DNA of 64,000 nt from Atrina japonica. Its lineage: Eukaryota; Mollusca; Bivalvia; Pterioida; Pinnidae. Both the position numbers and the translations under genes were made by a program. Below are positions 38,755 through 48,918 of the stretch, piece by piece. Positions within the stretch are counted from its first letter, which is position 1. Every line of letters begins with the position of its first letter. The notes beneath the pieces were generated by a model. That model made no database searches. It was not told where the DNA came from and saw nothing but the letters and a program-made list of their open reading frames with translations. The stretch spans positions 441,374 to 505,373 of the forward strand of contig BROG01000550.1 in the NCBI GenBank assembly GCA_030159075.1. Reading direction: 5' to 3'.

Positions 38755-39412
38755 TGTCTATCAAGTAAACAATGGTTAACGTGAACATATCGCAACATGT
38801 CCCCAAGTCAATTATATATACAGTATCTGGAGAGAACAGGTCGCAACAGGTTCCCCAAGTCGTTCATGTATACAGTGGCTAACAAAAACATATCACAAGA
38901 GGTCTCCCAAGTCTATCATGTATACAGTGGCTAACAATCTCAGATCACATCAGGTCTCCCAAGTAATTAATGGATACAATGGTTAACAATAACAGATCAC
39001 ATCAGGTCTCCCAAGTAATTACAATAACAGATCACATCAGGTCTCCCAAGTAATTAATGTATAGTGTGGCTAACAATAACTGATCACATCAGGTCTCCCA
39101 AGTAATTAATGTATACAGTGGCTAACAATTACAGATAACATCAGGTCTCCAAAGTAATTAATGTATACAGTGGCTAACAATAACAGATCACATCAGGTCT
39201 CCCAAGTAATTAATGTATACAGTGGCTAACAATAACAGGTCACATCAGGTCTCCCAAGTAATTAATGTATACATTGACTGACTAGAACAGGTCGCACATT
39301 CCAAAGTCAATCATGTATACAGTGGCTTACGTGAATATATTACAACAGGTCCCCTAAGTCAATTATGTATAGTCTGACATACTATAGCAACATGTAGCAG
39401 GTCCCCAAATCA
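38755..39412. repeat. ~52-bp satellite array (B2, short)
   Basis: Same units as 27972-29560 but only about 12 of them. It lies 3' of the second membrane-protein exon. Confidence 0.92.
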
Positions 39413-39605
39413 TTCATGAACTAAATATTTTATTGAAATAATCATTGAAGGATTACATTGATTAAAATAAATGCTGTGTTAAGAGACGTGTTTAATTTAC
39501 GTAAAGCTAAACAGGTTTGTATAAGTGCAGAATGGTATTATACGGTGTTTGAATGTAAAACTGTTCGAAGACATTATGTGTGTAACTAACCCGTAAGTGT
39601 CGATT

Positions 39606-40191
39606 TTAAAAGGGAAAGTATCCACGGTATTTTGCTAAAATTATGATGGAACATATTACGATACAAGCAGTTCCTATGCATTTGACTTTAATATGGTTGC
39701 TTTGAATGTCATCATCAAAATAGTTGTTCCGTATTCTATTAAGTTTGTGGATGTCGTCAGAATAACACCAGCATCTAAAAAATGCTTCAATTATTGCAAG
39801 TATAGGTTTCATCAACTGAACCCCCAGAGTTATCGGTTTTTCTGCTTTAAACGCAACGATCAAGGCAAGAATGATTTGCGTAACATCCTCAATCCAGGTC
39901 GAAAATGTAGAAACAGTATGTGGATGACAGCAGGCTTCATCTAGAGCCATTTTCCCAATCAGATTGACCAACTCGAACACAAATATTAGTGTTCCGACAA
40001 TAGCAAATACTTCAATGGCATTATGGATCCATGTTGCCTGTTGTATTGTTATTTGTTCAGTCTTAACTATTTCATTATGGAAACACCAGTCCAAATACAG
40101 ATCTATTACTTCTAGGAAGATTAAACCCAAGATCTTGCTGCAGCTATTCATACTGGAGATCAAACTTTCCACTTCTTGTTTATTTCTTTGT
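39606..40191 (-). CDS. Terminal exon of a multi-pass membrane protein, copy B2
   Basis: Same length and frame as 29787-30372, with the same acceptor ('tttctttaactag|acaaag'), GTG at the apparent start and intact stop. It differs from the B1 copy by about a dozen residues, for example 'ITGTLIFVLELVNL' versus 'IVGTLIFVFELVNL', and no frame-breaking change has appeared in either. Both copies staying open after the loss or gain of kilobases around them suggests coding constraint or recent duplication. Upstream exons are not recognisable on the minus strand between 40192 and about 41600. Function unknown. Confidence 0.7.
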
Positions 40192-41624
40192 CTAGTTAAA
40201 GAAAAACAATATTGATTTTATATTTTTTATGATAATAAGCAGTGTGTTTAGTGGAATTTTTTACCAATTTAATTATACAGTGTGCAAAGTGAATGCATTT
40301 AGTATTTGATCATTTTAAACACATGCACAGTACATTCCTGACTGATAGTCTGTGAAGGAATTGTCGACTTTTTATTTACAAATGTGCTTGTTTCTACTTC
40401 CGAAGACTTTTGACCAATTTTACTCATTTTCAATATCATTAAAGACATAAGAATATAATAATCAAATGCTCATTAGAGCCTGCATTGCACAACTGGACTT
40501 TTAGCAAAACGTAGAAATTCTACTTAAGCCGGTAACGATTCAATTTGGATGATGGATCGATACCAAAGTAAAAACATTTTAGTCAGTACGCTTGTAAGGT
40601 ACAGTTATGTCATGTTTGCTTCAATTCATTCAACATTCAATATGAATTCGACATGACCAAAATATTCGAATATAGTCAGATATGATTTTAGGATGGACAA
40701 ACAGACAACCTTTGACAAAACCCATTGGTCTTCTCAGCCCATTGCCGAGCATAAGTTTGTATGATTACTACCATGTTACTTGTTACAGTAAGAAGTTGTT
40801 TGGAGAATGTCGGGAAGAAAATGAAGTAGCTGTGTAAAATCTATATATAACAGATGATATAACCTTACCGTTGTTTGGTAGCTTTTAATCCTTTCCAATA
40901 AAGGTGATGTAAATATGATGATCAGGTACCGAATCAATAACAACAATCAATCTCAATAGTTATGAAAATGAAAAATAAATAAATTTTCTCGTGGCGCTTC
41001 AGGTTGTTTATGCGCAAAACTTCTCGTCTCCAAGAAATGACGCTGCAACGTTCTCGAATGAATAAAATACACTTTTGAGATAAAGCATATTACATGTTAG
41101 ACTATTTCAGTATATTTACCTTAGCAACATAGTTCATATAAAAGAAACTAAGAAAATGTACTGCCCCTTTGTTGCAAAATATCATATACCGCATAATTCT
41201 ATTTATAGAGCAATCTATTCTTGGTTTATAAAATGATTTTCGGTTTTCTAAAAATGTTGATTAATATCTTTGAATGTTGTTTAAAAGGATTTTTCGAAAT
41301 GAATTGTCGTTTTACTATTGCATATGGAAAACCAAAATGTCGTAGAGTTATTTATATCTGTCTGGAACCAAATATGTAATATGTCAATTAACTTTAAGTT
41401 CTCATACCTAAGTGAGTCTCTCAACAATAATAATCAAAGTACCGAGAATGCTGAAATAGTCAGGTTACAAATATCCAAGTAATTAATATTGCCTATTTTC
41501 ATTCTGACGCTTTCTTTCCCACATTCTGCCTAATATACCCTCGAGCTTCGTATGCTGAAGGATACAAACTGTTTTTTCGTAAACTAGAATTTATATTTAG
41601 AGGAAATTCCTCATATATACCCAG
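40192..41624. other. Duplicated non-coding DNA upstream of the membrane-protein exon (B2)
   Basis: Includes the empty TTAA site at about 40886. An upstream exon of the minus-strand gene may hide here, but none can be picked out. Confidence 0.4.
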
Positions 41625-41905
41625 TTGGGATATCGTTGGCCCAACATATCGCGCTATGTGGCCAGCGCTTTCAGCCAACGGTTGCTACCAATGTATAAGT
41701 GCAAAGTGGGCCAAGTTGGGCCAACATGTTGTTTTCACATTGGTCCAATGTTGTACATTGAGTGAAGAAACGTTGATTCAAGACTGGACCGATGTTATAT
41801 TTACCGAAAGCCAAACGTTGGTACTGCGATGGCTCAAGATAGATATCCCATCAATGTTTGGCTAGCATTATGTTGGCTCACATTGGTTCACCATTGGATA
41901 GGAAG
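41625..41905. repeat. 'gttggcccaac'-rich dispersed repeat (B2)
   Basis: Partner of 33881-34175, with small indels. Confidence 0.7.
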
Positions 41906-42059
41906 AAACCAATAAATATTAATTCTGCAATGGCACAACACTTGGTTAAGCATTCGGAAATTCCATATTTTTCAGTAAGAACTAAGTTTGGTTCAATATT
42001 GTTCCAATATTTAATCTATCGCTGGAACACTGAAAATACAGCTTGTAAGTGCAAGAACC

Positions 42060-42402
42060 CTCAATGTATATACCTAAAAAGATACGACAGAATCAAGCAC
42101 AAACGCTTCATACTTAGGCATTATATTTACTATAGACACAGACGGGAAATGAACAACTAAGCTTCGACAAACGCGACGATTTCGCTTTTCCATCGCAAAC
42201 TTTCTACATTTAACTAGTAATATCCCACAATCCCCCGCATATGGAGTTTATATTTCCGCAAATTATCCGATTATGCCAGGGCGTGCTCAACATAATGAAC
42301 ATTTCATATACAGAGGTTTAACTACTCATGACAAATTATCGACACAGGGGATATCGAAAACCACGTTTGATGTAAACGTTCCACAAATTTTACGGTCGGA
42401 AA
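42060..42402 (+). pseudogene. Penelope-like reverse-transcriptase C-terminal fragment (B2)
   Basis: Longer than the B1 copy. It also keeps the stretch equivalent to 48847-48890 ('gatacgacagaatcaagcac') before 'tagacacagacgggaaatga'. The frame is broken. It ends at the same point, directly abutting the promoter-like repeat. Confidence 0.7.
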
Positions 42403-42680
42403 TGACGTCATGTTGTCATGGCAATAAGGAGAAAGAGCCAATCGTTGAGCTCGGAAGTGTGTGTATGATCGGAAGTTGGAGGTTGTGGAGGAGGTCATCT
42501 TGGATAACGAGCCAATGAGAGCCTTCGTTACAAGAGGTTGGGATTACGAGAGGTCTCGTGAGTTCACGAGAAGTCAACGGCTAAAAATAAAAGCGGCGAG
42601 AGTTGACGATCCTGTATCAAGTGCACAAGCGCGAGAAGCGGTAGGCCGAGCTCGAGTCAAGCTTGAACATGTTATCCTTG
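42403..42680 (+). promoter_or_regulatory. Copy of the CRE/ETS promoter-like repeat (B2 right edge)
   Basis: TGACGTCA at about 42403-42410, 'gagccaatcgttgagc', 'cggaagt', 'gccaatgagagccttcg' and 'acgagaagtcaacgg' match 21590-21760. The NRF1-type palindrome is degenerate ('gcacaagcgcgagaagcg'). Confidence 0.5.
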
Positions 42681-42699
42681 TACTAAGACTCATAGAGTT

Positions 42700-42985
42700 T
42701 ATGAGCATGTACAAAGGGAGATATATGTGTACAAAGGGAGATATGTATACATATGATGTATAGACTCTATAGGTGGATCAAAGGGAGATCACTCTGTATC
42801 GACTGTATATATGGGGTAAAGCCTGTATGAGTAGGACAAAAGGGAGATATAGACTGGAACAAAGGGGATATCACTGTGCATAAACTCTATGAAGTGAAAC
42901 ATCACGTTGCATAGGTTGTATAGGTGGAACAAAGGGAGATTACTCTGTATAGACTATAGTGATGGAACAAAAGGGGAGAGTTCTC
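42700..42985. repeat. ~50-bp minisatellite 'acaaagggagatcactctgt'
   Basis: About six degenerate units of the family also seen at 22020-22138. Confidence 0.8.
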
Positions 42986-43129
42986 TATATGGACTGTATG
43001 CACTAAACCAGAGAGGGAGGGTGGGTAGTGAAACTGGAAGTGTAGAAAGGGTAGCTATCTTGGCTATGGAATCATCGGATATCTAGCTTTTCAGAGATTG
43101 ACTAATCTCACGGTAGGAGGGAGATACAT

Positions 43130-43430
43130 TGAACATGAAAGTGTGTAACGTTCTCAAAGTTTCCAAAGTGATAATAGTGTGTACCGTTCTCAGAGTTAGC
43201 AAATTGATCAATGTGTGTGTGCCGTTCTCAAAGTTTGCCAAGTGATCAAGTGTGTACCGTTCTCATGTTTCAAAGTTTGCAACGTGTGCAATATTCTAAG
43301 TTATGAAGTCTCAAAGTGACAAAGTGACTAAGTGTCAAAAGTGACAAAGTGACAAAAGTGACAAAGTTGTGAAGTATGAAGTTGTTCACTTACATCGTTT
43401 CAACATGTTTCAAAGTTCAGACAGTGAAAA
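43130..43430. repeat. Short tandem repeats near the left edge of the virus-like element
   Basis: 'gtgtgtaccgttctcaaagt' repeated about four times, then 'agtgacaaagtgac' units. They loosely resemble the 'aagtgttttcaaagttaat' repeats at 53995-54120 inside the right part of the element. The orientation is not clearly inverted, so I do not call them terminal repeats. Confidence 0.5.
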
Positions 43431-43724
43431 AAAAGTATCTGTATTATTTTATATCGTTTTTGTACTTCTGTATATAAAATAAAAAATTGAAACACTTTCT
43501 GACGATGTTGACTCTTCGAGCTCCGGATGCCAAATGATCTCTCAGAGGTCTAACTGAACTTATTTTCTAGTTTTTAAAAGTTACTATTTTTAAAATTTAC
43601 TAGTTTGAATTTCTATCTAATAAAATTTTATCGATCAAATAAAATAACTAGTGAATGTTCACATTAACTATATGTTAGATTTACCTGTACAGTATAACAC
43701 AACACATACAAAAAACATAAAAAA

Positions 43725-43737
43725 AGGTTTCTTTTCG
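43725..43737 (-). promoter_or_regulatory. Histone-downstream-element-like motif 1
   Basis: Minus strand CGAAAAGAAACCT, separated by exactly 12 nt from the stem-loop at 43750-43765. The same 13-mer occurs at 54499-54511 and 55386-55398. Confidence 0.6.
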
Positions 43738-43749
43738 AGTAAGTTGGGT

Positions 43750-43765
43750 GGCCCTTAAAAGGACC
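43750..43765 (-). terminator. Histone-type 3' stem-loop 1
   Basis: Minus strand GGTCCTTTTAAGGGCC: 6-bp stem (one G-T pair), loop TTTA, 3' flank ACCCA exactly as in histone mRNAs. It starts 2 nt after the stop codon of the minus-strand gene 43768-43983. Confidence 0.7.
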
Positions 43766-43767
43766 GT

Positions 43768-43983
43768 TTAAATTTTCGAGTTCTTTCTCGAAGTCAGTCG
43801 CCTTATTTCTGCCTCGCGCAGGCTCAGAAGCCTCAAATCCGCCTGAGCCATAGTATACTGTAGCTCAGGCATCGGGAGTGCTGATGGCATATTTCTTGGC
43901 AGAGGGGGCCTAGTTGGTGCTGTTCTATGCCTATAAGGTGGTTGTGGCGGCGGACGGGGTGTAAACAGCCACATTTCTCTCAA
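43768..43983 (-). CDS. Small proline/arginine-rich protein, left end of element
   Basis: 72 codons including the stop. The N-terminal half is rich in Pro and Arg ('TPRPPPQPPYRHR'). The C-terminal half is helical and charged ('LRLLSLREAEIRRLTSRK'). The frame is intact. Upstream on the minus strand are a TATA box (TATATAAA, 44036-44043) and a CRE word (44072-44079). Downstream, after only 2 nt, is a histone-type stem-loop. No homologue is recognised. It is divergent from the ATPase gene, with about 250 bp between the starts. Confidence 0.55.
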   Translation of the reverse strand: MREMWLFTPRPPPQPPYRHRTAPTRPPLPRNMPSALPMPELQYTMAQADLRLLSLREAEIRRLTSRKNSKI

Positions 43984-44029
43984 ATGGTGAATCAGTTTTT
44001 CATGATGAACTGATACAGAGTAAAACCAA

Positions 44030-44080
44030 ATGTCTGGTTTATATAGAGACTATGAACGCACACACAAGCTATGACGTCAG
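44030..44080 (-). promoter_or_regulatory. TATA + CRE promoter for the minus-strand gene at 43983
   Basis: Read on the minus strand: 'gacctctgacgtcatagc' then 'gtctctatataaaccagac', about 50-60 bp upstream of the ATG at 43983. The order and spacing fit a TATA promoter. The opposite direction, towards the ATPase, has no equally clear box. Confidence 0.5.
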
Positions 44081-44230
44081 AGGTCTATTCGGAGTATGAG
44101 TTGTTTCATGACGCCTACAACTACTACTCGGAACGTTTTTTTGTCTTATACCTTAAATGATTTATACATACACTACTAAAGTGACAATATATATAATACT
44201 ACATCTCTCTGTTTCATTACTTGTATTAAA

Positions 44231-44503
44231 ATGGCTTACTATCAGTCCATATCTCCCGATACGATACAATTAAAGCATGAATTTACCACGGTTGTGGCAG
44301 GACCTACCAAATCGGGGAAAATTGAATTTGTAAAACAGTTGATAGAATGGAAGGATCAATGGATTCATTCCCCTCTCGAAAAAATTGTATGGTGTTATCG
44401 TGAATAGTAACCTGCTTATGAAATCTTACAACATGGTCACTTCATTCAAAATATACCTGAGGATGACGAAGTCTTAGTTTATGATCCAACTCGTCGTCAC
44501 CTA

Positions 44504-44577
<74 letters not shown>

Positions 44578-45001
44578 GTCTTTGATGATATGATGGGTAG
44601 TAAAGCTCTCGATTCTATCGTAGAATGGTTTACACGTAAAGCACATTATCGGAACACTAGTGTGATCTACTCAAAACTTGTTTGATCGTGCTAAACAATA
44701 GCATACCATAAGTCTGAATGCTCATTATCTCGTCCTGTTTAAAATTCCTACAGATAAATCTCAAATGACCAGCTTATTACGTCAATTAGACCTACCAGGA
44801 TTAAACCATGCTTATCACAATGCTAGAAATCGTCATCATGGTTATCTCTTGATTGATCTCACATCGTCTACCCCTGATAATCTAAGATTAAGATCAGATA
44901 TATTTCGTCCTTGGTATAATGGAGGGATAGTGTTGTACACACCTTATAAAGCGACTGTAACTTTCTCTAGGCCGTCATTTCTCGTATTCCTGTTAACGTA
45001 G
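44231..45001 (+). pseudogene. FtsK/HerA-type genome-packaging ATPase (A32-like), broken
   Basis: The family pumps DNA into preformed capsids. The ATG at 44231 starts a frame with the Walker A motif 'VVAGPTKSGK' (residues about 23-32; the motif ends in Ile where Thr/Ser is usual). Two adjacent stops (TAG TAA, from 44405) follow, then 'DDEVLVYDPTRRHLP', a run of 67 T (44507-44573), then the Walker B-like 'LLVFDDMMGSKALDS'. A stop or frameshift lies near 44683, and the C-terminal part 'SLLRQLDLPGLNHAY...HGYLLIDLT' runs to about 45001. Length apart from the breaks is near the usual ~240 residues. The gene is clearly dead. Confidence 0.85.
44507..44573. repeat. 67-nt poly(T) run inside the ATPase gene
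   Basis: An uninterrupted T homopolymer between the 'TRRHLP' and Walker B parts of the ATPase. It may be an expanded slippage tract, the poly(A) tail of a minus-strand retroinsertion, or an assembly/consensus artefact. Confidence 0.95.
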
Positions 45002-45005
45002 AATC

Positions 45006-45480
45006 ATGAATCCTTTACTTAAAGCCACCAGTAAACTGGTGACTACTTTAAGAAAATTGCAATTGGAGAAAGATCCCGTAAGACGCCAAGAATTGTGAGA
45101 ATTAGGTAGAGACGCTTTATTGAAATGGTTTGGTATAGGAGCAAAAAATTTTCGGTCTGGTACTATTCCAGTGACCAAACCGTCAGCAATGTTAATACAG
45201 AGATATTCTGATCATTTAAAAATCGTTGGTGACCCAAAAGCTGTTGAAGAAGCTAAGAAAACTACTATCTTTAAACGGGGAGAGGCAGGGTTCTTAGGTG
45301 GGGTAATCATTCGATCCCTATTACAATGGGCTAGTCGTCTCAAGAAGAACACTGCACCTAAAAAAAAACACCCCTCCTCCTGAGCAGAAAAAGAAAACCC
45401 CTAAGAAGAAGAAGAGCTCTAAGAAGAAGAACCCGCCATTGATTCTAAAACTGAATCTGAAACAGATTCGTGAATCTGAC
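45006..45480 (+). pseudogene. Small basic protein with Lys-rich tail
   Basis: ATG at 45006. One in-frame TGA at 45096, then an open frame to 45383 ('WFGIGAKNFRSGTIPVTKP', 'GFLGGVIIRSLLQW'). A nine-A run at about 45360 shifts the frame. Beyond it the +1 frame continues as a Lys-rich tail ('EQKKKTPKKKKSSKKK'), which suggests a nucleic-acid-binding or nuclear-import role. It starts 5 bp after the ATPase end, in the same direction, as expected in these compact elements. No family name. Confidence 0.55.
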
Positions 45481-45583
45481 ACCTGTAACCAACAACCCTG
45501 TAGCAGGAACTTCTATTGCAACATCTATCTTTGGACAAAGAAACGGGTCTTTGGAAAACTAGTTCATCTTCAATTGACTGTCC

Positions 45584-45694
45584 CTTAACGACGACATATT
45601 CTAACGAATCAACATGGTGGTGTTTTACCTATCTTACCCTTATTAGCGCCATTACTGGGGCCGTAGCTTCTCCTGTCTTAAAATCTATTCTATA
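45584..45694 (+). pseudogene. Short hydrophobic peptide gene
   Basis: Frame 'RRHILTNQHGGVLPILPLLA' followed, after a one-base shift at 'ggggccg', by 'GAVASPVLKSIL' and a stop at about 45692. A basic start, Gly-Gly and a Leu/Pro/Ala-rich hydrophobic run are typical of the small core- or membrane-active peptides encoded beside capsid genes in Maverick-like elements and adenoviruses. That is an analogy; there is no firm homology. Confidence 0.4.
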
Positions 45695-45697
45695 ACC

Positions 45698-46196
45698 ATG
45701 AGCACACGAAAAATGATCTTAGTCCCCGAGAGGACCATTGAGGAACTCAAGCAATGGCGAGAAAGAAGTTTACACCCTTTGCCTCATACACCTGAAGTAG
45801 CATCTTAGGTACGTTACGGTAATGAATTAGATGCGATCGTAGATCGTGATGATTTGACTCCTGAAGCTAAGGTAGCCAAGTTTGGTCAAGAACTTTATCG
45901 ATACCGTACGTATCTTGAACAAGCTCGTCACCCTGAAGAACAGAGAGAGACCTTGGTCTCAAAAAACAGAAAAAGTAAAAGAAGTGAAAGATGATGTTAA
46001 AGCTGAAATGTCTCCTGAAGAACAAGATCGTATGACAGCTATTACATCCAGTGTCACTGCTCCATTAAAACCAAAAGTCCCTTTGTTATATAAACATCTC
46101 AAGAAACAATCTGATATACTAAAATGGGAAAAAGCCCGTCAAATACAATACAAAGGGAAGACCGTACCTGGGACATTGGAAAGGATATCCTTCTAG
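45698..46196 (+). pseudogene. Helical protein, conserved in this element class, broken
   Basis: ATG at 45698 gives 'STRKMILVPERTIEELKQW'. A TAG at 45806 is followed in frame by 'YGNELDAIVDRDDLTPEAK' and 'KFGQELYRYRTYLEQARHP'. A frameshift near 45940 then leads to the frame ending at 46196 ('DVKAEMSPEEQDRMTAITSS', 'LLYKHLKKQSDILKW'). It is charged and strongly helical. Proteins with this look (a 'KM-x-x-VPE' start and repeated helices) occur beside capsid genes in related elements. Function unknown. Confidence 0.5.
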
Positions 46197-46205
46197 TTTT
46201 GATTC

Positions 46206-46466
46206 ATGGATCCCAAAATCCAACTTGATCGACCAGTAGACTCGGTAAGCCGAGTGTCTATCAGAGTCAACAATGAGCCCACAAAGCAACTACCCGATAG
46301 AGTAAGTCATACGCCTAGTACTACTTGGAAATGGTGCGGATAAAACATACCTCGAAATGAAATAGTATTCTTTGTTCAAGTAATTCTTGCCTTTACTATC
46401 ATCATAGCTTGCGTCGTTCATTTGGCTAATCCCAGTATGAAACTACCCTATAAAGCAAATCATTGA
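46206..46466 (+). pseudogene. Small single-pass membrane protein, one stop
   Basis: 87 codons counted through an in-frame TAA at 46341. The N-terminal half is polar ('MDPKIQLDRPVDSVSRVSIR'). It is followed by 'TTWKWCG', the stop, then 'IPRNEIVFFVQVILAFTIII' and 'ACVVHLANP', one membrane helix with a short tail. Small proteins with a 'WKWCG...PR-EIVFF' region are common in Maverick-like loci of invertebrates. Role unknown, possibly virion membrane or assembly. Confidence 0.6.
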
Positions 46467-46533
46467 ATTTATAAAGGATTCAAGTTCCCAAGTTTGAATC
46501 CATTCCTAAGGACTGTATTGATAGTGACACATT

Positions 46534-47037
46534 ATGACACTCATCGTTCATAAAGAGGTATCTCGTCAGAAAGGATATGGGCTTCTCTTTCCTAAATTGA
46601 TTCAATCGTTAACGAGAACAACTCATGGTCTGATCTCTCCTCAGAAGGGTGAGATTATCAATACATTAAGACTTGCAGGTAGTATAGTCAATACACTCAT
46701 AGGAGCATTTCGTCCCAGAGCATCTGATATGCAATATGACAAGGGTATTTGGTCAGACTTTCTCAAACCTACCATGACGAAAGCCATTCCTCATATAGCC
46801 AAATTTGCTTTGAATACGGGCATGGATGTGATACCAAATAAACGTTCATTGAAAAATGCTCTTGTTCAACGAGGGAAAGAAGCAATGACCAACTTAATGA
46901 CTGGTCCTAAGAAAACATTAGCTCATGCACCCTCTCGTTTAGCAGACAAGAAACGAACAGGAACAACGAGTCATATGAACAGTAGTATAAAAAAAGAAAC
47001 GAATGAGACCTCCCTTTCAGTCTACTTCTACAAGTAA
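46534..47037 (+). CDS. Putative minor capsid/core protein upstream of the capsid gene
   Basis: 168 codons including the stop, intact. It begins with a polar segment, then 'KGYGLLFPKLIQSL'. A middle region reads 'KAIPHIAKFALNTGMDVIPN' and 'SLKNALVQRGKEAMTNLM', then a basic tail ('SRLADKKRTG'). The layout (Gly-rich start, amphipathic helices, 'T-G-x-D-V' then a basic repeat) and the position directly before the capsid gene fit the minor capsid proteins compared with adenovirus pVI. That is inference from position and style, not from a conserved catalytic residue. The surviving frame is notable next to so many broken neighbours. Confidence 0.55.
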   Translation: MTLIVHKEVSRQKGYGLLFPKLIQSLTRTTHGLISPQKGEIINTLRLAGSIVNTLIGAFRPRASDMQYDKGIWSDFLKPTMTKAIPHIAKFALNTGMDVIPNKRSLKNALVQRGKEAMTNLMTGPKKTLAHAPSRLADKKRTGTTSHMNSSIKKETNETSLSVYFYK

Positions 47038-47081
47038 ATCTAAACAGGTCGGAAGAGAGCAAGTTATCTTTAACTAACAAG

Positions 47082-47802
47082 ATGATGATACAAAAAGATT
47101 TGTGTGAGTGTAGTAGTGAAGCTTTAGAGTTGTTTAATGTCCCTCATACCAATGTAACCTTAGAAGAACGAAGATGGATGGAAAATTACACCGTCTCTAG
47201 TGTCAATACACAATCTGCCCCTATTGAGTTTAAATCAAAGGACAAGGCGATGAGTATTTGGATTTGAACCAGACTTATGTGTGCGTAGAAGCTAAAATCG
47301 TCAAAAAAGATGGAACTAATAGAGCAGTTGGTAGTTAAATCACCCCGTCAACAATTTGCTGCACAGTTTGTTTTCCGAGATCGATTGTAATCTAAATGGA
47401 AAAGTGATCACTCCTCAATCGATACCTGTCCCTATCGAGGTTATTTCGAAACGTTGCTGTCCTTTTCTGACGAAACGTTAAAATATCAAATTAGTGCTAC
47501 AAGTTTATGGTACAAGGATAAACCTGGACGATTTGACAAGGTGAATCCTCATACCGGTGATGGCGGCGAGAAAAAACTCTGGATCGGCTGATCGTCATGA
47601 ACGTATCAGTGAAAGTAAAACCTTTAATATGATGGATCGTCTCCATTTGGATATGTTTGAACAGAAACCATTTCTACCTAATGGTATATTTGTACACTTA
47701 AGGTTTAATAGAAGTCGTGAAACCCTTTACGTAATGTGTGGAGGAGGTGAATTGCGTTATTTGAAGATATTACAAATGTATCTAGTGGTACGTAAAGTGA
47801 AA
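47082..47802 (+). pseudogene. Capsid-family protein (F54H12.2-like), truncated by a retroelement
   Basis: The ATG at 47082 begins 'MMIQKDLCECSSEALELF' followed by 'VPHTNVTLEERRW' and 'SAPIEFKSKD', the recognisable start of the family annotated F54H12.2-like, which accompanies Maverick packaging genes and is taken to be the jelly-roll capsid protein. Stops and frameshifts occur near 47266, 47335, 47385 and 47540. The middle part is recognisable again at 47557 ('GSADRHERISESKTFNMM', 'PFLPNGIFVHLRFNRSRE', 'LQMYLVVRKVK'). At about 47802 it passes without a frame break into reverse-transcriptase sequence, so roughly the last 40 percent is missing. I do not reconstruct it. Confidence 0.75.
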
Positions 47803-48918
47803 TCCATCGCAACCTTACTGAATCAGATGAACAAACAGATGAATCCAAAAGTAGAAATTGAACTGGATAGATTACATGACCAATATGTACTGGTACCAGC
47901 AGGCAAAGCCTCAAATAATATTGTTTTTATTTGTAGGACACATTACTACAATTGTTTATTAGAAGAACTTCGGTTTAATACGAATTCTGGAAATCCTACA
48001 TACACACGTAGCTCATTTTCAAAGTACGAGATCCTTCAAAATCACGTGTCCGTATTACGCTCATTTGATATACCTACAACGGATACCGATTTTGAGCTAC
48101 CATATTTATATTGGATACCTAAACTTCATAAAACCCCATATAAGCAAAGATGCATAGTAGGATCCAGCAAATGTTCTACCAAACCTTTCTCTTAACTCCT
48201 TACCAAGATATTGACAACTATTAAGGAGAAACTTCAACAATACTGTACAGTTGCTTATTCCAAAAGTGGTGTAAATCAGATGTGGATACTAAAAAATTCT
48301 AAACAGCTTTTAGAAAATTTGAAAGCACACAATTTTTCTCGAATTCACAGTATCAAAACATATGACTTCTCTACTCCGTACACAACCATTCCACATAAAA
48401 AATTTAAAGAAAGACTTTTAGTATCATAGACAACTGTTTTTTCACTAAAGGTGGTACCCGAAAATTTAGATATCTAGTGATTGGCTATCAGGATACTTAT
48501 TTTGTCTAACACCACTCTGATTCTACACATGAATACACTGAAGTTGATAGAAAAACATGCTGGAATTTCTAATAGACAATATATTTGTAATGTTCGGAGA
48601 CGTGGTCTTTCAACAAACAAACTGTCGGCATTCCTATGGGAACCAATTTGTGCCCCTTTATTGGCCGACCTGTTCTTTTATTCATACGAAGCAGATTTCA
48701 TTCAGAAACTGCTGAATCAAAAGAAGAAAAGGTTAGCGGTGTCCTCTTATTTGACATTTAAATATATCGACGACGTTTTGTCAATTAATAATGACAATTT
48801 TCATACATATGCCAATGCGATATATCCCAGCGAACTAGAGATTAAAGATACAACAGAATCAAGCACACGTGCTTCATACTCAGACATTTTACTTAACATA
48901 GACACAGACGGGAAATAA
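47803..48918 (+). pseudogene. Reverse transcriptase, Penelope-like type, broken
   Basis: Successive frames give 'RLHDQYVLVPAGKASNNIVF', 'LPYLYWIPKLHKTPYKQR' and 'IVGSSKCSTKP' (to 48195), then 'TYDFSTPYTTIPHKKF' (48211-48429), then 'APLLADLFFYSYEADFIQK' and the catalytic 'FKYIDDVLSINND' (48481-48918). The order of RT motifs, with YIDD and the 'IPKLHK' region, fits Penelope-like or a closely related RT family found widely in molluscs; the exact clade is uncertain. Two frameshifts and several stops kill it. The remaining C-terminal region (48919-49190) is recognisable only in pieces. No GIY-YIG endonuclease is visible. Confidence 0.72.

Larger units (their letters stand above)
35445..42526. repeat. 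Segmental duplication unit B2
   Basis: Partner of 22139-34739 (see that entry for the differences). It preserves the pre-insertion state for the piggyBac remnant, the MITE pair and the TTAA transposon. At its right edge the promoter-like repeat runs on further than in B1. Confidence 0.9.

Noticed and set aside
41656..42763. Several 69-100-codon plus-strand frames at the end of B2
   Set aside because: They cross the 'ggcccaac' repeat, the Penelope fragment and the promoter-like repeat, and are not conserved in B1.
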